The position numbers and the translations under genes were made by a program. From Draconibacterium sp. (lineage in GTDB: Bacteria > Bacteroidota > Bacteroidia > Bacteroidales > Prolixibacteraceae): a DNA stretch of 13,673 nucleotides. The stretch is taken from contig JALUZN010000053.1 in NCBI GenBank assembly GCA_027011835.1, forward strand, positions 1-13,673, given 5' to 3'. Positions 6,825-13,614 of the stretch are shown piece after piece. The notes beneath the pieces were generated by a model, which had not been told where the DNA came from, did no database searches, and was given only the letters and a program-made list of their open reading frames with translations. Numbering within the stretch: position 1 is the first letter of the stretch; each line of letters begins with the position of its first letter.

Positions 6825-8468
6825 ATGAAAACTCGATACAAAATTCTGTTGCTGTTTATAATCACACTCTTTGTGGGTACTTATTCCGGCTATTCACAAA
6901 ATGCATATCCAACGTTATTTGTACAACCCGACAGCCTAATTGGGCAAACAGAGGCCACCAATACGGCAGATGAAATTTGCGACACAACATACACCACCGG
7001 TCCTGACATTGACGACAATGTAAACTCAATTTTTGCCGACCAGCTCGATAGTTTAACCAGCTCGTGGCAAATAAGAGAAGCGTACAAATTAGATTCAACT
7101 GATGTTGACTTTAGCGAGTGGTTTCCGCGAAACCTGCCCGACTCGGTTTATATTCAGCGATTAATGCGTGCTGAACAGGTTGTCGATTTATCGTATAATA
7201 AAATAGTAAAAAAGTACATTATTATGTACACCGAACGGAGAAGAAACCAGGTTGAAGTAATGCTCGGCCTCTCCTCCTATTATTTCCCCATTTTCGAAGA
7301 AGCTTTAGACCGCTACAATTTGCCGCTGGAGTTAAAATATCTTCCTATTATTGAATCGGCACTTAATCCTGTTGCTCGTTCAAGAGCCGGAGCAAACGGG
7401 TTGTGGCAATTTATGTACGGCACCGGAAAGAATTTAAAACTCGAAATAACATCGTTTGTCGACGAGCGGCGCGACCCGGTAAAATCAAGCGATGCTGCCG
7501 CCCGTTATTTAAAACAGTTGTATTCTATTTACGGCAACTGGCAACTGGCAATTGCAGCATACAATTGTGGGCCGGGCAATGTAAACCGGGCAATCAGACG
7601 CTCGGGAGGAAAACAAAATTACTGGGATATTTACTACCGTCTTCCACGCGAAACACGCGGTTATGTTCCGGCGTTTATTGCTGCACTGTATGCATTCGAG
7701 TTTTCGAAAGAGCACAATTTACATCCTCGTCTTCCCGATATTTCGTTAACCACCGATACCATTATGGTAAACCGCTATTTGCATTTCGACCAAGTTGCAG
7801 CAACATTAAACATTAATAAAGATAAAATACGTGCATTAAATCCAATGTACCGGCGCGATGTAATTCCGGCCAACAAAACTAAATCGTACCCACTTGTTCT
7901 ATCGCAGGGAAAAACAGTGGACTTTATTGATTTAGACACTGCCGTTTTTGCCTACGAACGCGAAAAGTTTTTCCCGAATAATACGCTAAAAAAACCAACC
8001 GAAAGCTCGGGAGGTTATTTTACTCCGGTTGACGTAAAAGGAAAAGCAAAGGTTTATTACAAGGTAAAACCGGGCGACAATGTTGGTTTTATCTCATCGT
8101 GGTTTAAGGTACGTGCATCCGATTTAAGATACTGGAATAACATTCATCGGAATTTAATACGAGCCGGGCAAAAACTGGTTGTTTATGTGCCCGAGAAACA
8201 AAAAGCGAAATATGCAAAGGTGGACAAAATGTCGTTTGCTCAAAAACAGGCAATGATTGGGAAAACGAGCACTTCGTCGAAAAAAGTAAAGGCAAAAACG
8301 CTCGACTCGAATTACGTCTATTATAAAGTTAAAAAAGGCGATACACTTTGGGACATTTCACAAAAATATGCAGGAATAAGTTCCGACGAAATTATGCGCT
8401 TAAACAAACTCAAAAACGACCACAGTTTATACATTGGCCAGCAACTTAAAATTAAACGGAAAATGTAG
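6825..8468 (+). CDS. mltD: MltD-like membrane-bound lytic transglycosylase with LysM domains
   Basis: This enzyme cleaves the MurNAc-GlcNAc bond of peptidoglycan to form 1,6-anhydro products. Residues 1-24 form a signal peptide (ends GYSQ). An acidic linker precedes the SLT domain, about 160-290: IIESALNP with the catalytic Glu177, GANGLWQFM at 189-197, the AIAAYNCGPGNV motif near 242-253 and YVPAFIAALYAF near 280-291. Two clear C-terminal LysM repeats bind glycan: about 411-456 (YYKVKPGDNV) and 499-545 (YYKVKKGDTLWDIS). A diverged LysM-like segment lies at about 313-360 (ATLNINKDKIRALNP). There is no lipobox Cys, so unlike E. coli MltD it is probably periplasmic rather than lipid-anchored. 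Length (547 aa) is normal for Bacteroidota homologues. It lies in tight tandem with the DUF5683 gene. Confidence 0.93.
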   Translation: MKTRYKILLLFIITLFVGTYSGYSQNAYPTLFVQPDSLIGQTEATNTADEICDTTYTTGPDIDDNVNSIFADQLDSLTSSWQIREAYKLDSTDVDFSEWFPRNLPDSVYIQRLMRAEQVVDLSYNKIVKKYIIMYTERRRNQVEVMLGLSSYYFPIFEEALDRYNLPLELKYLPIIESALNPVARSRAGANGLWQFMYGTGKNLKLEITSFVDERRDPVKSSDAAARYLKQLYSIYGNWQLAIAAYNCGPGNVNRAIRRSGGKQNYWDIYYRLPRETRGYVPAFIAALYAFEFSKEHNLHPRLPDISLTTDTIMVNRYLHFDQVAATLNINKDKIRALNPMYRRDVIPANKTKSYPLVLSQGKTVDFIDLDTAVFAYEREKFFPNNTLKKPTESSGGYFTPVDVKGKAKVYYKVKPGDNVGFISSWFKVRASDLRYWNNIHRNLIRAGQKLVVYVPEKQKAKYAKVDKMSFAQKQAMIGKTSTSSKKVKAKTLDSNYVYYKVKKGDTLWDISQKYAGISSDEIMRLNKLKNDHSLYIGQQLKIKRKM

Positions 8469-8565
8469 CGTTTTCTCCGGGTTAATAATGAAGTTGTTTT
8501 TCGAAATGTGCTGAAGATTGTTTTAAAGATTACTAAAACCAAAAACAGAACAGTTTTAAAACAAA

Positions 8566-8634
8566 ACAGCCCGCCTGTTACCAGAGCGAGCTGTAGGATT
8601 TAGTAATCCCGAATTGATTTGTGTAAAACACAAA
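8566..8634. other. Three tandem hairpins after the transglycosylase gene
   Basis: Hairpin A: ACAGCCCGC (8566-8574) pairs with GCGAGCTGT (8586-8594), 8 of 9 matching, 11-nt loop. Hairpin B: GGATT (8596-8600), loop TAGT, AATCC (8605-8609). Hairpin C: TTTGTGT (8618-8624), loop AAA, ACACAAA (8628-8634). A palindrome GTTTTAAAAC lies just before, at 8553-8562. No T-tract follows A or B, so a classic + strand terminator is not obvious. A short structured repeat, an RNA 3' end or a small RNA are all possible. Confidence 0.5.
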
Positions 8635-8685
8635 GCCAAAGTAATACTTCTTTTATTTTGAAACAAATTATTTTAGCAATATCAT

Positions 8686-8710
8686 TCTATTTTTATCTCA
8701 TAAAAATAGA
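8686..8710. repeat. Perfect AT-rich palindrome upstream of mnmA
   Basis: An 11-bp arm TCTATTTTTAT (8686-8696) is followed by loop CTC and its exact complement at 8700-8710. The right arm lies where the -33 region of the mnmA promoter motif should be. It could be an operator or a weak terminator; no regulator is identifiable from the sequence. Confidence 0.55.
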
Positions 8711-8730
8711 CGAATAACATTATTACTTCT

Positions 8731-8738
8731 TATTTTTG
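8731..8738 (+). promoter_or_regulatory. TAnnTTTG -7 box touching the mnmA start
   Basis: TATTTTTG is an exact -7 match that ends only 4 nt before the mnmA ATG. With initiation a few bases downstream, the mRNA would begin at or next to the start codon, i.e. be leaderless or nearly so. If this box is not used, the promoter lies further upstream. Confidence 0.45.
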
Positions 8739-8742
8739 CCAA

Positions 8743-9921
8743 ATGAGTCGAATTGTAGTAGGGCTATCAGGTGGCGTAGATTCGAGTGTAGCTGCCTATT
8801 TATTGAAAAAGCAGGGACACGATGTTGTTGCACTTTTTATGGTGAACTGGCACGAGCGCGTTGGCAATATTACCAGCGCCTGCACGTGGGAAGAGGACGC
8901 ATTAATTGCAAAAATGGTGGCAAAAAAACTCGACATTCCCTTTCATATTGTCGATTTAAGTGCCGACTACAAAAAGCGGGTAGTCGACTATATGTTTGCC
9001 GAATATCAAGCGGGGCGAACTCCCAATCCTGATGTACTTTGTAACCGCGAAATAAAATTCGATACATTTTTAAACGAAGCAATGAAATTCGATGCCGATT
9101 TTGTGGCAACCGGCCACTACTGCAGGAAAACGGAATTCGAAAAAAATGGGAAAACCATTCATCAGCTTTTAGCGGGAAAAGACCCGAATAAAGACCAGAG
9201 CTATTTTCTTTGTCAACTCAATCAGCAACAACTTTCGAAATCAATGTTTCCCATTGGCGACTTATTAAAACCCAAAGTGCGGGAAATTGCCCGCGAACAA
9301 AATCTCCCCACTGCCGAACGAAAAGATTCGCAGGGAATCTGTTTTGTTGGCAAAGTTGACTTGCCCACATTTTTACAGCAACAACTACAACCAAAACCCG
9401 GAAATATTATTGAAATTCCGGCATCGTTTATGGCGAAAAAGAAGCAGATAGAAATTATTGAAGAGAATTACAATAAACTCTGCTTTTCATTTCCTTACAA
9501 GCCGTGGAACGGCAAAATTATTGGCGAACACCAGGGAGCGCATTACTATACTATCGGCCAGCGAAAGGGGCTGAACATTGGCGGTCATAAAGAACCACTT
9601 TTTGTTATTGCTACCGACGTAAAACGAAACATTATTTATGTAGGCGAAGGCCGCAATCATCCGGGGCTGCACCGGAAAGGGCTGTTTGTTAAAACTGAAG
9701 AGATGCACTGGATTCGCCCCGATTTAAAAATGAAAACAGGAGAAAAACGTGAGTTCGATATCAGAATCAGGTACCGGCAGCCTCTCGAAAAAGGTACCAT
9801 CCATTTAAAAGAAGAGGGTGCATATTTTATTTTCGAAAACGAGCAACGCGGAATTACACCGGGGCAGTTTGCCGCCTGGTATTCAAACGATGAACTCATT
9901 GGCTCGGGAGTAATTCAGTAA
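8743..9921 (+). CDS. mnmA: tRNA-specific 2-thiouridylase MnmA
   Basis: MnmA activates U34 of tRNA-Lys, -Glu and -Gln with ATP and inserts sulfur to give 2-thiouridine. The PP-loop SGGVDSS is at residues 9-15. The two catalytic cysteines are present: C100 in DVLCNREIKF and C200 in DSQGICFVGK. ATGHYCR (122-128) and DQSYFLCQL (151-159) are also family marks. The protein is 392 aa against about 360-370 in E. coli. The extra residues lie mainly in the central region, around 222-258 (IPASFMAKKKQIEIIEENYN), before HQGAHYYTIGQRKGLNIGG; as far as I recall, Bacteroidota homologues share such an insert. The TPNPD and GRNHPGL segments are normal. A second open frame overlapping the start is a shadow. The gene appears monocistronic, with its own upstream motif and a candidate terminator after it. 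Confidence 0.96.
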   Translation: MSRIVVGLSGGVDSSVAAYLLKKQGHDVVALFMVNWHERVGNITSACTWEEDALIAKMVAKKLDIPFHIVDLSADYKKRVVDYMFAEYQAGRTPNPDVLCNREIKFDTFLNEAMKFDADFVATGHYCRKTEFEKNGKTIHQLLAGKDPNKDQSYFLCQLNQQQLSKSMFPIGDLLKPKVREIAREQNLPTAERKDSQGICFVGKVDLPTFLQQQLQPKPGNIIEIPASFMAKKKQIEIIEENYNKLCFSFPYKPWNGKIIGEHQGAHYYTIGQRKGLNIGGHKEPLFVIATDVKRNIIYVGEGRNHPGLHRKGLFVKTEEMHWIRPDLKMKTGEKREFDIRIRYRQPLEKGTIHLKEEGAYFIFENEQRGITPGQFAAWYSNDELIGSGVIQ

Positions 9922-9975
9922 CAATCTCATCAAAAATATACACTCAAACAAGTAAAGTCTTCTTCTCCTGTGTTC

Positions 9976-10002
9976 ATCTGAATTATTCAAGTGATTTTTT
10001 TT
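9976..10002 (+). terminator. Candidate terminator after mnmA
   Basis: TGAAT (9979-9983) and ATTCA (9985-9989) form a small stem, which ATC/GAT can extend with a bulge. A run of eight T follows at 9995-10002. The stem is weak, but the T-run is the best in this 142-nt gap. Confidence 0.4.
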
Positions 10003-10063
10003 CATTATCACGCAACCCTAAACACTTTTTTCTCATCTATACGGTAAATAAACAATAAACAAT

Positions 10064-10834
10064 ATGAAGAAACTGTATCTCTTGGTGTTAATCGCACTTC
10101 TGACATTCCCCGCTATGTCGCAAACAAAAAAAGGGTATATATACCTGAAAAACGGGTCGATTTTAAAAGGCAAATTTAAGTACTCCGATGATTTGGAGAA
10201 AGTGAAAGTTGAAACCGATGAAAATGTATGGGTTTTTAACACGTCGGAAGTTGACAGCATTGTTGGAGCAAAAGCCTATTTTAAGAAAAATCATAAAAAA
10301 GAAACCTCCGGTTCTCCTTTTTTTGTTCGTACCGAAATTGGTGTACTTGTGGGAAACTCGGAAAACAGCCAGTCGGCTCCGTTGAGTTTTACATCAACCG
10401 TTAACTACACAATTCAATCGCATTTCTCGGCAGGAGTTGGTGTGGGAGTCGAATTTTTAAAAGAGTCGTATCTGCCGGTATTTGCCAATTTCGAATATAA
10501 ATTCAGAGATGCGTATTCAACCCCGTATATTTTTCTGAAAGCCGGATACCAGATTCCGTTAGAAGAGTCGAATCAAATCTACAATGACGTTTATCCGATT
10601 TGGTACGACGTTTACCAGCCCCTGCCCAATTACAATCCTCAACAACCGATGGATACAAAAGGCGGTTTTCTAATTAATCCCGGAGTAGGTTACCAACGCA
10701 TGTTCTCATCAGGTTTCGGGATGTCGTTTGCTTTTGGCTACCAATTTCACCGCTTACATTACAAAGGCGAAAACGATTATGGCCTCGACATCGATTACAA
10801 TCGTTTAACGATTAAACTTGGTTTTATCTTTTAA
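10064..10834 (+). CDS. Predicted outer-membrane beta-barrel protein, uncharacterised
   Basis: I do not recognise a named family. The 256-aa product has a clear signal peptide (1-20, LIALLTFPAMSQ). Next comes a small beta-rich module (YIYLKNGSILKGKF then VKVETDENVWVF, about 23-68), a pattern often seen at the N-terminus of Bacteroidota envelope proteins, and a Lys-rich linker. From about residue 85 the sequence alternates polar and aromatic/hydrophobic residues in short strands (VRTEIGVLVG, SAGVGVGVEF, FANFEYKF, YIFLKAGYQI, INPGVGYQRM, MSFAFGYQF, LTIKLGFIF), typical of an 8-stranded outer-membrane barrel. The last residue is Phe, the usual BAM recognition end. A Pro/Tyr-rich loop (DVYQPLPNYNPQQP) would face outward. 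The LVIVD lipoprotein gene begins 12 nt after its stop, so the two probably act in the same compartment. No TAnnTTTG box is seen upstream. Confidence 0.8.
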   Translation: MKKLYLLVLIALLTFPAMSQTKKGYIYLKNGSILKGKFKYSDDLEKVKVETDENVWVFNTSEVDSIVGAKAYFKKNHKKETSGSPFFVRTEIGVLVGNSENSQSAPLSFTSTVNYTIQSHFSAGVGVGVEFLKESYLPVFANFEYKFRDAYSTPYIFLKAGYQIPLEESNQIYNDVYPIWYDVYQPLPNYNPQQPMDTKGGFLINPGVGYQRMFSSGFGMSFAFGYQFHRLHYKGENDYGLDIDYNRLTIKLGFIF

Positions 10835-10845
10835 TATTCTGAACT

Positions 10846-12141
10846 ATGAAAACAATGAAAAATATAGTAGCACTGTTAATTTTGCTCGTCGCATTTAACT
10901 CGTGCAAAGACATTTACACCGAAGTATTTACTGCCAACTCACCCATTTACATGTCGTACGAAGATTTACGGTCGGCAGTAAAGGTTACCTCTCCCCGTGA
11001 TTTGGAAAACACCGGAAAAATCTATTTTAAAGACAATTATATTTTTGTGAACGAAGAGCTGAAAGGAATCCACATTATTGACAATAACGACCCTTCAAAT
11101 CCTCAAAACATAGGTTTTATTGAAATTCCGGGGAACGTTGATATTGCCATAAAAAACAACACGCTTTTTGCCGATAGTTATGTCGATTTAATAGCACTCG
11201 ACATTTCCGATATTACAAATCCGGTTGAAGTAAAACGGATTAAAGATGTATTTCCGTACACTACTCCGAAGCCGGAAAATGAAGACCTCCGGCTTGCAAA
11301 AGTCGATCAGGAGAAAGGAGTTGTAATTGGCTGGGAGGTGAAGAAAGTTCGTCAAGAGATGGAATACCACTACTATCCATATTATGAGTTTGGCGGCATG
11401 CGCAAAGACTATTCAACAGCCGAGATGTTGGATGTTGGAGCAGCCCCTGTGGCAAATGGGGGCTCGGCGTTTGGAGTTGGCGGGTCGATGGCTCGTTTCG
11501 GGCTATACGACGACTATTTATATGTAGTCGACAAATCAACACTATTTATGTTCGATGTAAAAAATCCCGAATCGCCAACCAACATTGGTAAACAAAATGT
11601 AGGCTGGGACATTGAAACCATGTTTATTTACGACAATCGTATCTTTTTTGGCACACAATCGGGAATGCAAATTTATAGTCTCGAAGTTCCCACCGTACCA
11701 AAATATGTTTCCAATTTCTGGCATATTACCAGTTGCGACCCGGTTGTTATTTCCAAAGGCTACGCATACATTACGCTACGCGGCGGCACACGTTGTGGAA
11801 GCAGCGTAAACAGGCTCGACGTTTTAAAACTGGCAGATAATTATATCGACAATACACTCGTTGCATCGTATCCGCTAAACGGCCCGTACGGGCTGGGAAT
11901 TGACGACGAAACCCTGTTTGTTTGCGATGGCGATGCAGGATTAAAAGTTTACAGCGTTGAAGATAAAAAGCATATAGATGACCACCAGATTGCCACTTTC
12001 TCAAACATAAATACATTCGATGTTATTCCATTTAAAAACCACCTGTTTATGATTGGCGACGATGGATTTTATCAGTACGATTATTCAGACTTACAAAACA
12101 TTCATCAAATCAGTTTTATTCCGGTAAAGAAAAAAGATTAG
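10846..12141 (+). CDS. LVIVD-repeat beta-propeller-like lipoprotein
   Basis: The 431-aa product starts with a lipoprotein signal peptide, LLVAFNSC, with the lipidated Cys at residue 20; an ATG at codon 4 is an alternative start. The mature protein consists of LVIVD-type repeats, each with a strand pair and a D-I/V-S/N-P turn: GIHIIDNNDPSNPQNIG, LIALDISDITNPVEV, LFMFDVKNPESPTNIG, then MQIYSLEVPTVPKYV and LKVYSVEDKKHIDD. Such repeats form a beta-propeller at the cell surface or in the periplasm; their ligand is unknown. Between repeats lies an insert with a Gly-rich end (GGSAFGVGGSMARFGLY). Two cysteines, C297 (SCDPVV) and C317 (TRCGSS), sit in a segment I recall as conserved in this family and could form a disulfide. 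A strong terminator follows 32 nt after the stop. Function is unknown. Confidence 0.85.
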   Translation: MKTMKNIVALLILLVAFNSCKDIYTEVFTANSPIYMSYEDLRSAVKVTSPRDLENTGKIYFKDNYIFVNEELKGIHIIDNNDPSNPQNIGFIEIPGNVDIAIKNNTLFADSYVDLIALDISDITNPVEVKRIKDVFPYTTPKPENEDLRLAKVDQEKGVVIGWEVKKVRQEMEYHYYPYYEFGGMRKDYSTAEMLDVGAAPVANGGSAFGVGGSMARFGLYDDYLYVVDKSTLFMFDVKNPESPTNIGKQNVGWDIETMFIYDNRIFFGTQSGMQIYSLEVPTVPKYVSNFWHITSCDPVVISKGYAYITLRGGTRCGSSVNRLDVLKLADNYIDNTLVASYPLNGPYGLGIDDETLFVCDGDAGLKVYSVEDKKHIDDHQIATFSNINTFDVIPFKNHLFMIGDDGFYQYDYSDLQNIHQISFIPVKKKD

Positions 12142-12173
12142 ATTTATTCGGTAATTGTGGAGACATCAAAAAT

Positions 12174-12228
12174 CCCCCTGTTTCTTGTAAACCGTTAAAG
12201 GTTTTATTAAAACAGGGGGTGTTTTTTT
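12174..12228 (+). terminator. Strong intrinsic terminator after the lipoprotein gene
   Basis: CCCCCTGTTT (12174-12183) pairs perfectly with AAACAGGGGG (12210-12219). Inside the loop a second stem, AAACC (12189-12193) with GGTTT (12200-12204), can form. A run of seven T follows at 12222-12228. On the opposite strand the stem is followed by TTTTT, so it could also stop antisense transcription. Confidence 0.9.
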
Positions 12229-12337
12229 AATTTCCATTTGGCAAAATGGGCTCACTTTATAATTCGGGTTAGTACAATATTTAATAGATTTCCAGAGGCA
12301 TTTAAACTTTTGGGTTGCCGGTCAAAGGGATGCTATG

Positions 12338-12588
12338 ATGTTACTTTTGCCCTATCGGGCGGATTTTACTTTTTGGCTTAGTCCAAAAAGTAAACAAAAA
12401 GACTAAGGCTGCGTTCGCTTCACTCGGAAAAGCTACGCAATAACGACTAAAAATCCTGAACTCCCTCCAATACATTGGAGCTCCTCAGACAGCAGGATTT
12501 TTTTAACGTCGTTATCACTTGTTTTCCGGCTCACCGACCGAGGCCGTCGTTGCGAACTGGCTTTTGCTCAAACCAAAGAGAATGACAT
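12338..12588. repeat. Nested palindromic intergenic element (REP/MITE-like)
   Basis: A series of inverted repeats shares a centre near 12473-12485: CTCCAA (12465-12470)/TTGGAG (12475-12480); AAAAATCCTG (12449-12458)/CAGGATTTTT (12493-12502); TAACGAC (12441-12447)/GTCGTTA (12508-12514); CGGAAAA (12425-12431)/TTTTCCG (12522-12528); GTTCGC (12413-12418)/GCGAAC (12552-12557). On the left flank lies an independent perfect 12-bp hairpin, TTTACTTTTTGG (12365-12376)/CCAAAAAGTAAA (12383-12394), and GCCC-TATC-GGGC at 12349-12360. The ends are roughly inverted (ATGTTACTTTTG at the left, CCAAAGAGAATGACAT at the right). No protein is encoded. I recall similar strings in intergenic DNA of other Bacteroidota but cannot verify this. 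The limits are approximate. Confidence 0.65.
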
Positions 12589-12650
12589 CCAGCAAGAGAA
12601 AAAACGATTCATTAAATATTAAATTGCCCCATCAACCCGAAAGGTGAATT

Positions 12651-12669
12651 TATTGGCAAAATGCCAATA
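12651..12669. other. Perfect hairpin upstream of yicC
   Basis: TATTGGCA (12651-12658), loop AAA, TGCCAATA (12662-12669). It lies 69 nt before the yicC ATG. With no T-run after it, an operator-like inverted repeat or an RNA structure is likelier than a terminator. Confidence 0.5.
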
Positions 12670-12738
12670 TTCATAAAACTTTTTGCATCCTCCATCCTTC
12701 TTCCAACTTTATAATTAAATTAGCGCAAAATTTCAATT

Positions 12739-13614
12739 ATGATAAAATCAATGACCGGCTTTGGAAAAGCCGAATTCGAGGTAAACAACAAAAAAGTTAC
12801 CATCGAAATAAAATCGTTAAACAGTAAACAAATCGATATTAACACACGCACTCCGGCGTTATATCGCGAAAAAGATATTGTCATCAGAAAAGAGTTGTCG
12901 GATAAACTTACACGTGGGAAAGTTGATTTTAATATTTATGTTGAAAATTTGGGCGACGAATCGAACTCAAAAATTAATGAGCCAATTTTAAAAGGTTATT
13001 TTAAACATCTGAAACACATTAGCAAAGAGCTTGGCGTAGCTACCGACAACAGTACGTTACAGGCTGCAATGCGGTTACCCGATGTGGTTAAAACCGAATA
13101 CGAAACGCTCGACGAAACAGAATGGACAACCATTTTTAAAAACATTCAAAAAGCACTTGCCGACATAAATGAATACCGTATTAACGAGGGGAAAGCACTC
13201 GAAACAGATATTCTGGGAAACATAAAAAGTATAAAAGAGCTGCTAACAAGTATTGAGCCTTTCGAAAAGCAGCGAATTGAAACTGTTAGAACCCGCCTGA
13301 CCGATAACCTTGAAAACTTAAAACTGAACAATAATATTGATGAAAACCGCTTCGAACAAGAGTTAATTTTTTATTTAGAGAAGCTGGATATTAACGAGGA
13401 GAAAGTAAGACTGGCCAACCATTGCGAATACTTTTTCGAAACAGCAAACCAACCGGTTTCGGCAGGGAAAAAGCTGGGTTTTATAACACAGGAAATTGGT
13501 CGCGAAATTAACACCATTGGTTCGAAAGCCAACGACACCAACATTCAACGCATTGTTGTTCAAATGAAAGACCATTTGGAAAGAGTGAAAGAGCAATTGT
13601 TAAATATATTGTAA
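12739..13614 (+). CDS. yicC: YicC family endoribonuclease
   Basis: YicC-family proteins are cytoplasmic ribonucleases; E. coli YicC has been linked to decay of the small RNA RyhB. The 291-aa product is the usual length. The N-terminal YicC domain starts with the family signature IKSMTGFGKAE (2-12) and IEIKSLNSKQID (22-33). A central helical part carries the R-x-x-E-G motif (R147-G151). The C-terminal DUF1732 domain, about 205-291, shows FEQELIFYLEKLDINEE, AGKKLGFITQE and GREINTIGSKAND. The ATG is the first good start after the noncoding region. An imperfect -7 box TAAATTAG (12716-12723) is followed by GCGCAAAAT, the same 9-mer that follows the DUF5683 promoter box. In many bacteria gmk follows yicC; here the window ends 59 nt later with no gene started. 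Confidence 0.95.
   Translation: MIKSMTGFGKAEFEVNNKKVTIEIKSLNSKQIDINTRTPALYREKDIVIRKELSDKLTRGKVDFNIYVENLGDESNSKINEPILKGYFKHLKHISKELGVATDNSTLQAAMRLPDVVKTEYETLDETEWTTIFKNIQKALADINEYRINEGKALETDILGNIKSIKELLTSIEPFEKQRIETVRTRLTDNLENLKLNNNIDENRFEQELIFYLEKLDINEEKVRLANHCEYFFETANQPVSAGKKLGFITQEIGREINTIGSKANDTNIQRIVVQMKDHLERVKEQLLNIL

Larger units (their letters stand above)
12142..12738. other. 597-nt noncoding region between lipoprotein gene and yicC
   Basis: No reading frame here has coding character. The region holds a strong terminator (12174-12228), a small stem CCATTT/AAATGG (12234-12249), a nested palindromic element (12338-12588), a perfect 8-bp hairpin TATTGGCA/TGCCAATA (12651-12669) and the yicC upstream region. 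The 11-mer TTGGCAAAATG occurs at both 12238-12248 and 12653-12663. Confidence 0.8.

Noticed and set aside
8469..8742. Riboswitch or T-box leader for mnmA
   Set aside because: The hairpins do not resemble any riboswitch I know, and the promoter box next to the ATG would leave no leader for such a structure.
8883..8888. CACGTG as a parS core (within mnmA)
   Set aside because: The flanks are not palindromic and do not match the TGTTTCACGTGAAACA consensus; it lies in coding sequence of a conserved gene.
8736..9032. 98-codon open frame overlapping the start of mnmA
   Set aside because: It is in another frame of a clearly conserved gene and is rich in Arg and Cys without family resemblance; a shadow frame.
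12911..12916. CACGTG as a parS core (within yicC)
   Set aside because: The flanks match only loosely on one side and not on the other; coding sequence explains it.
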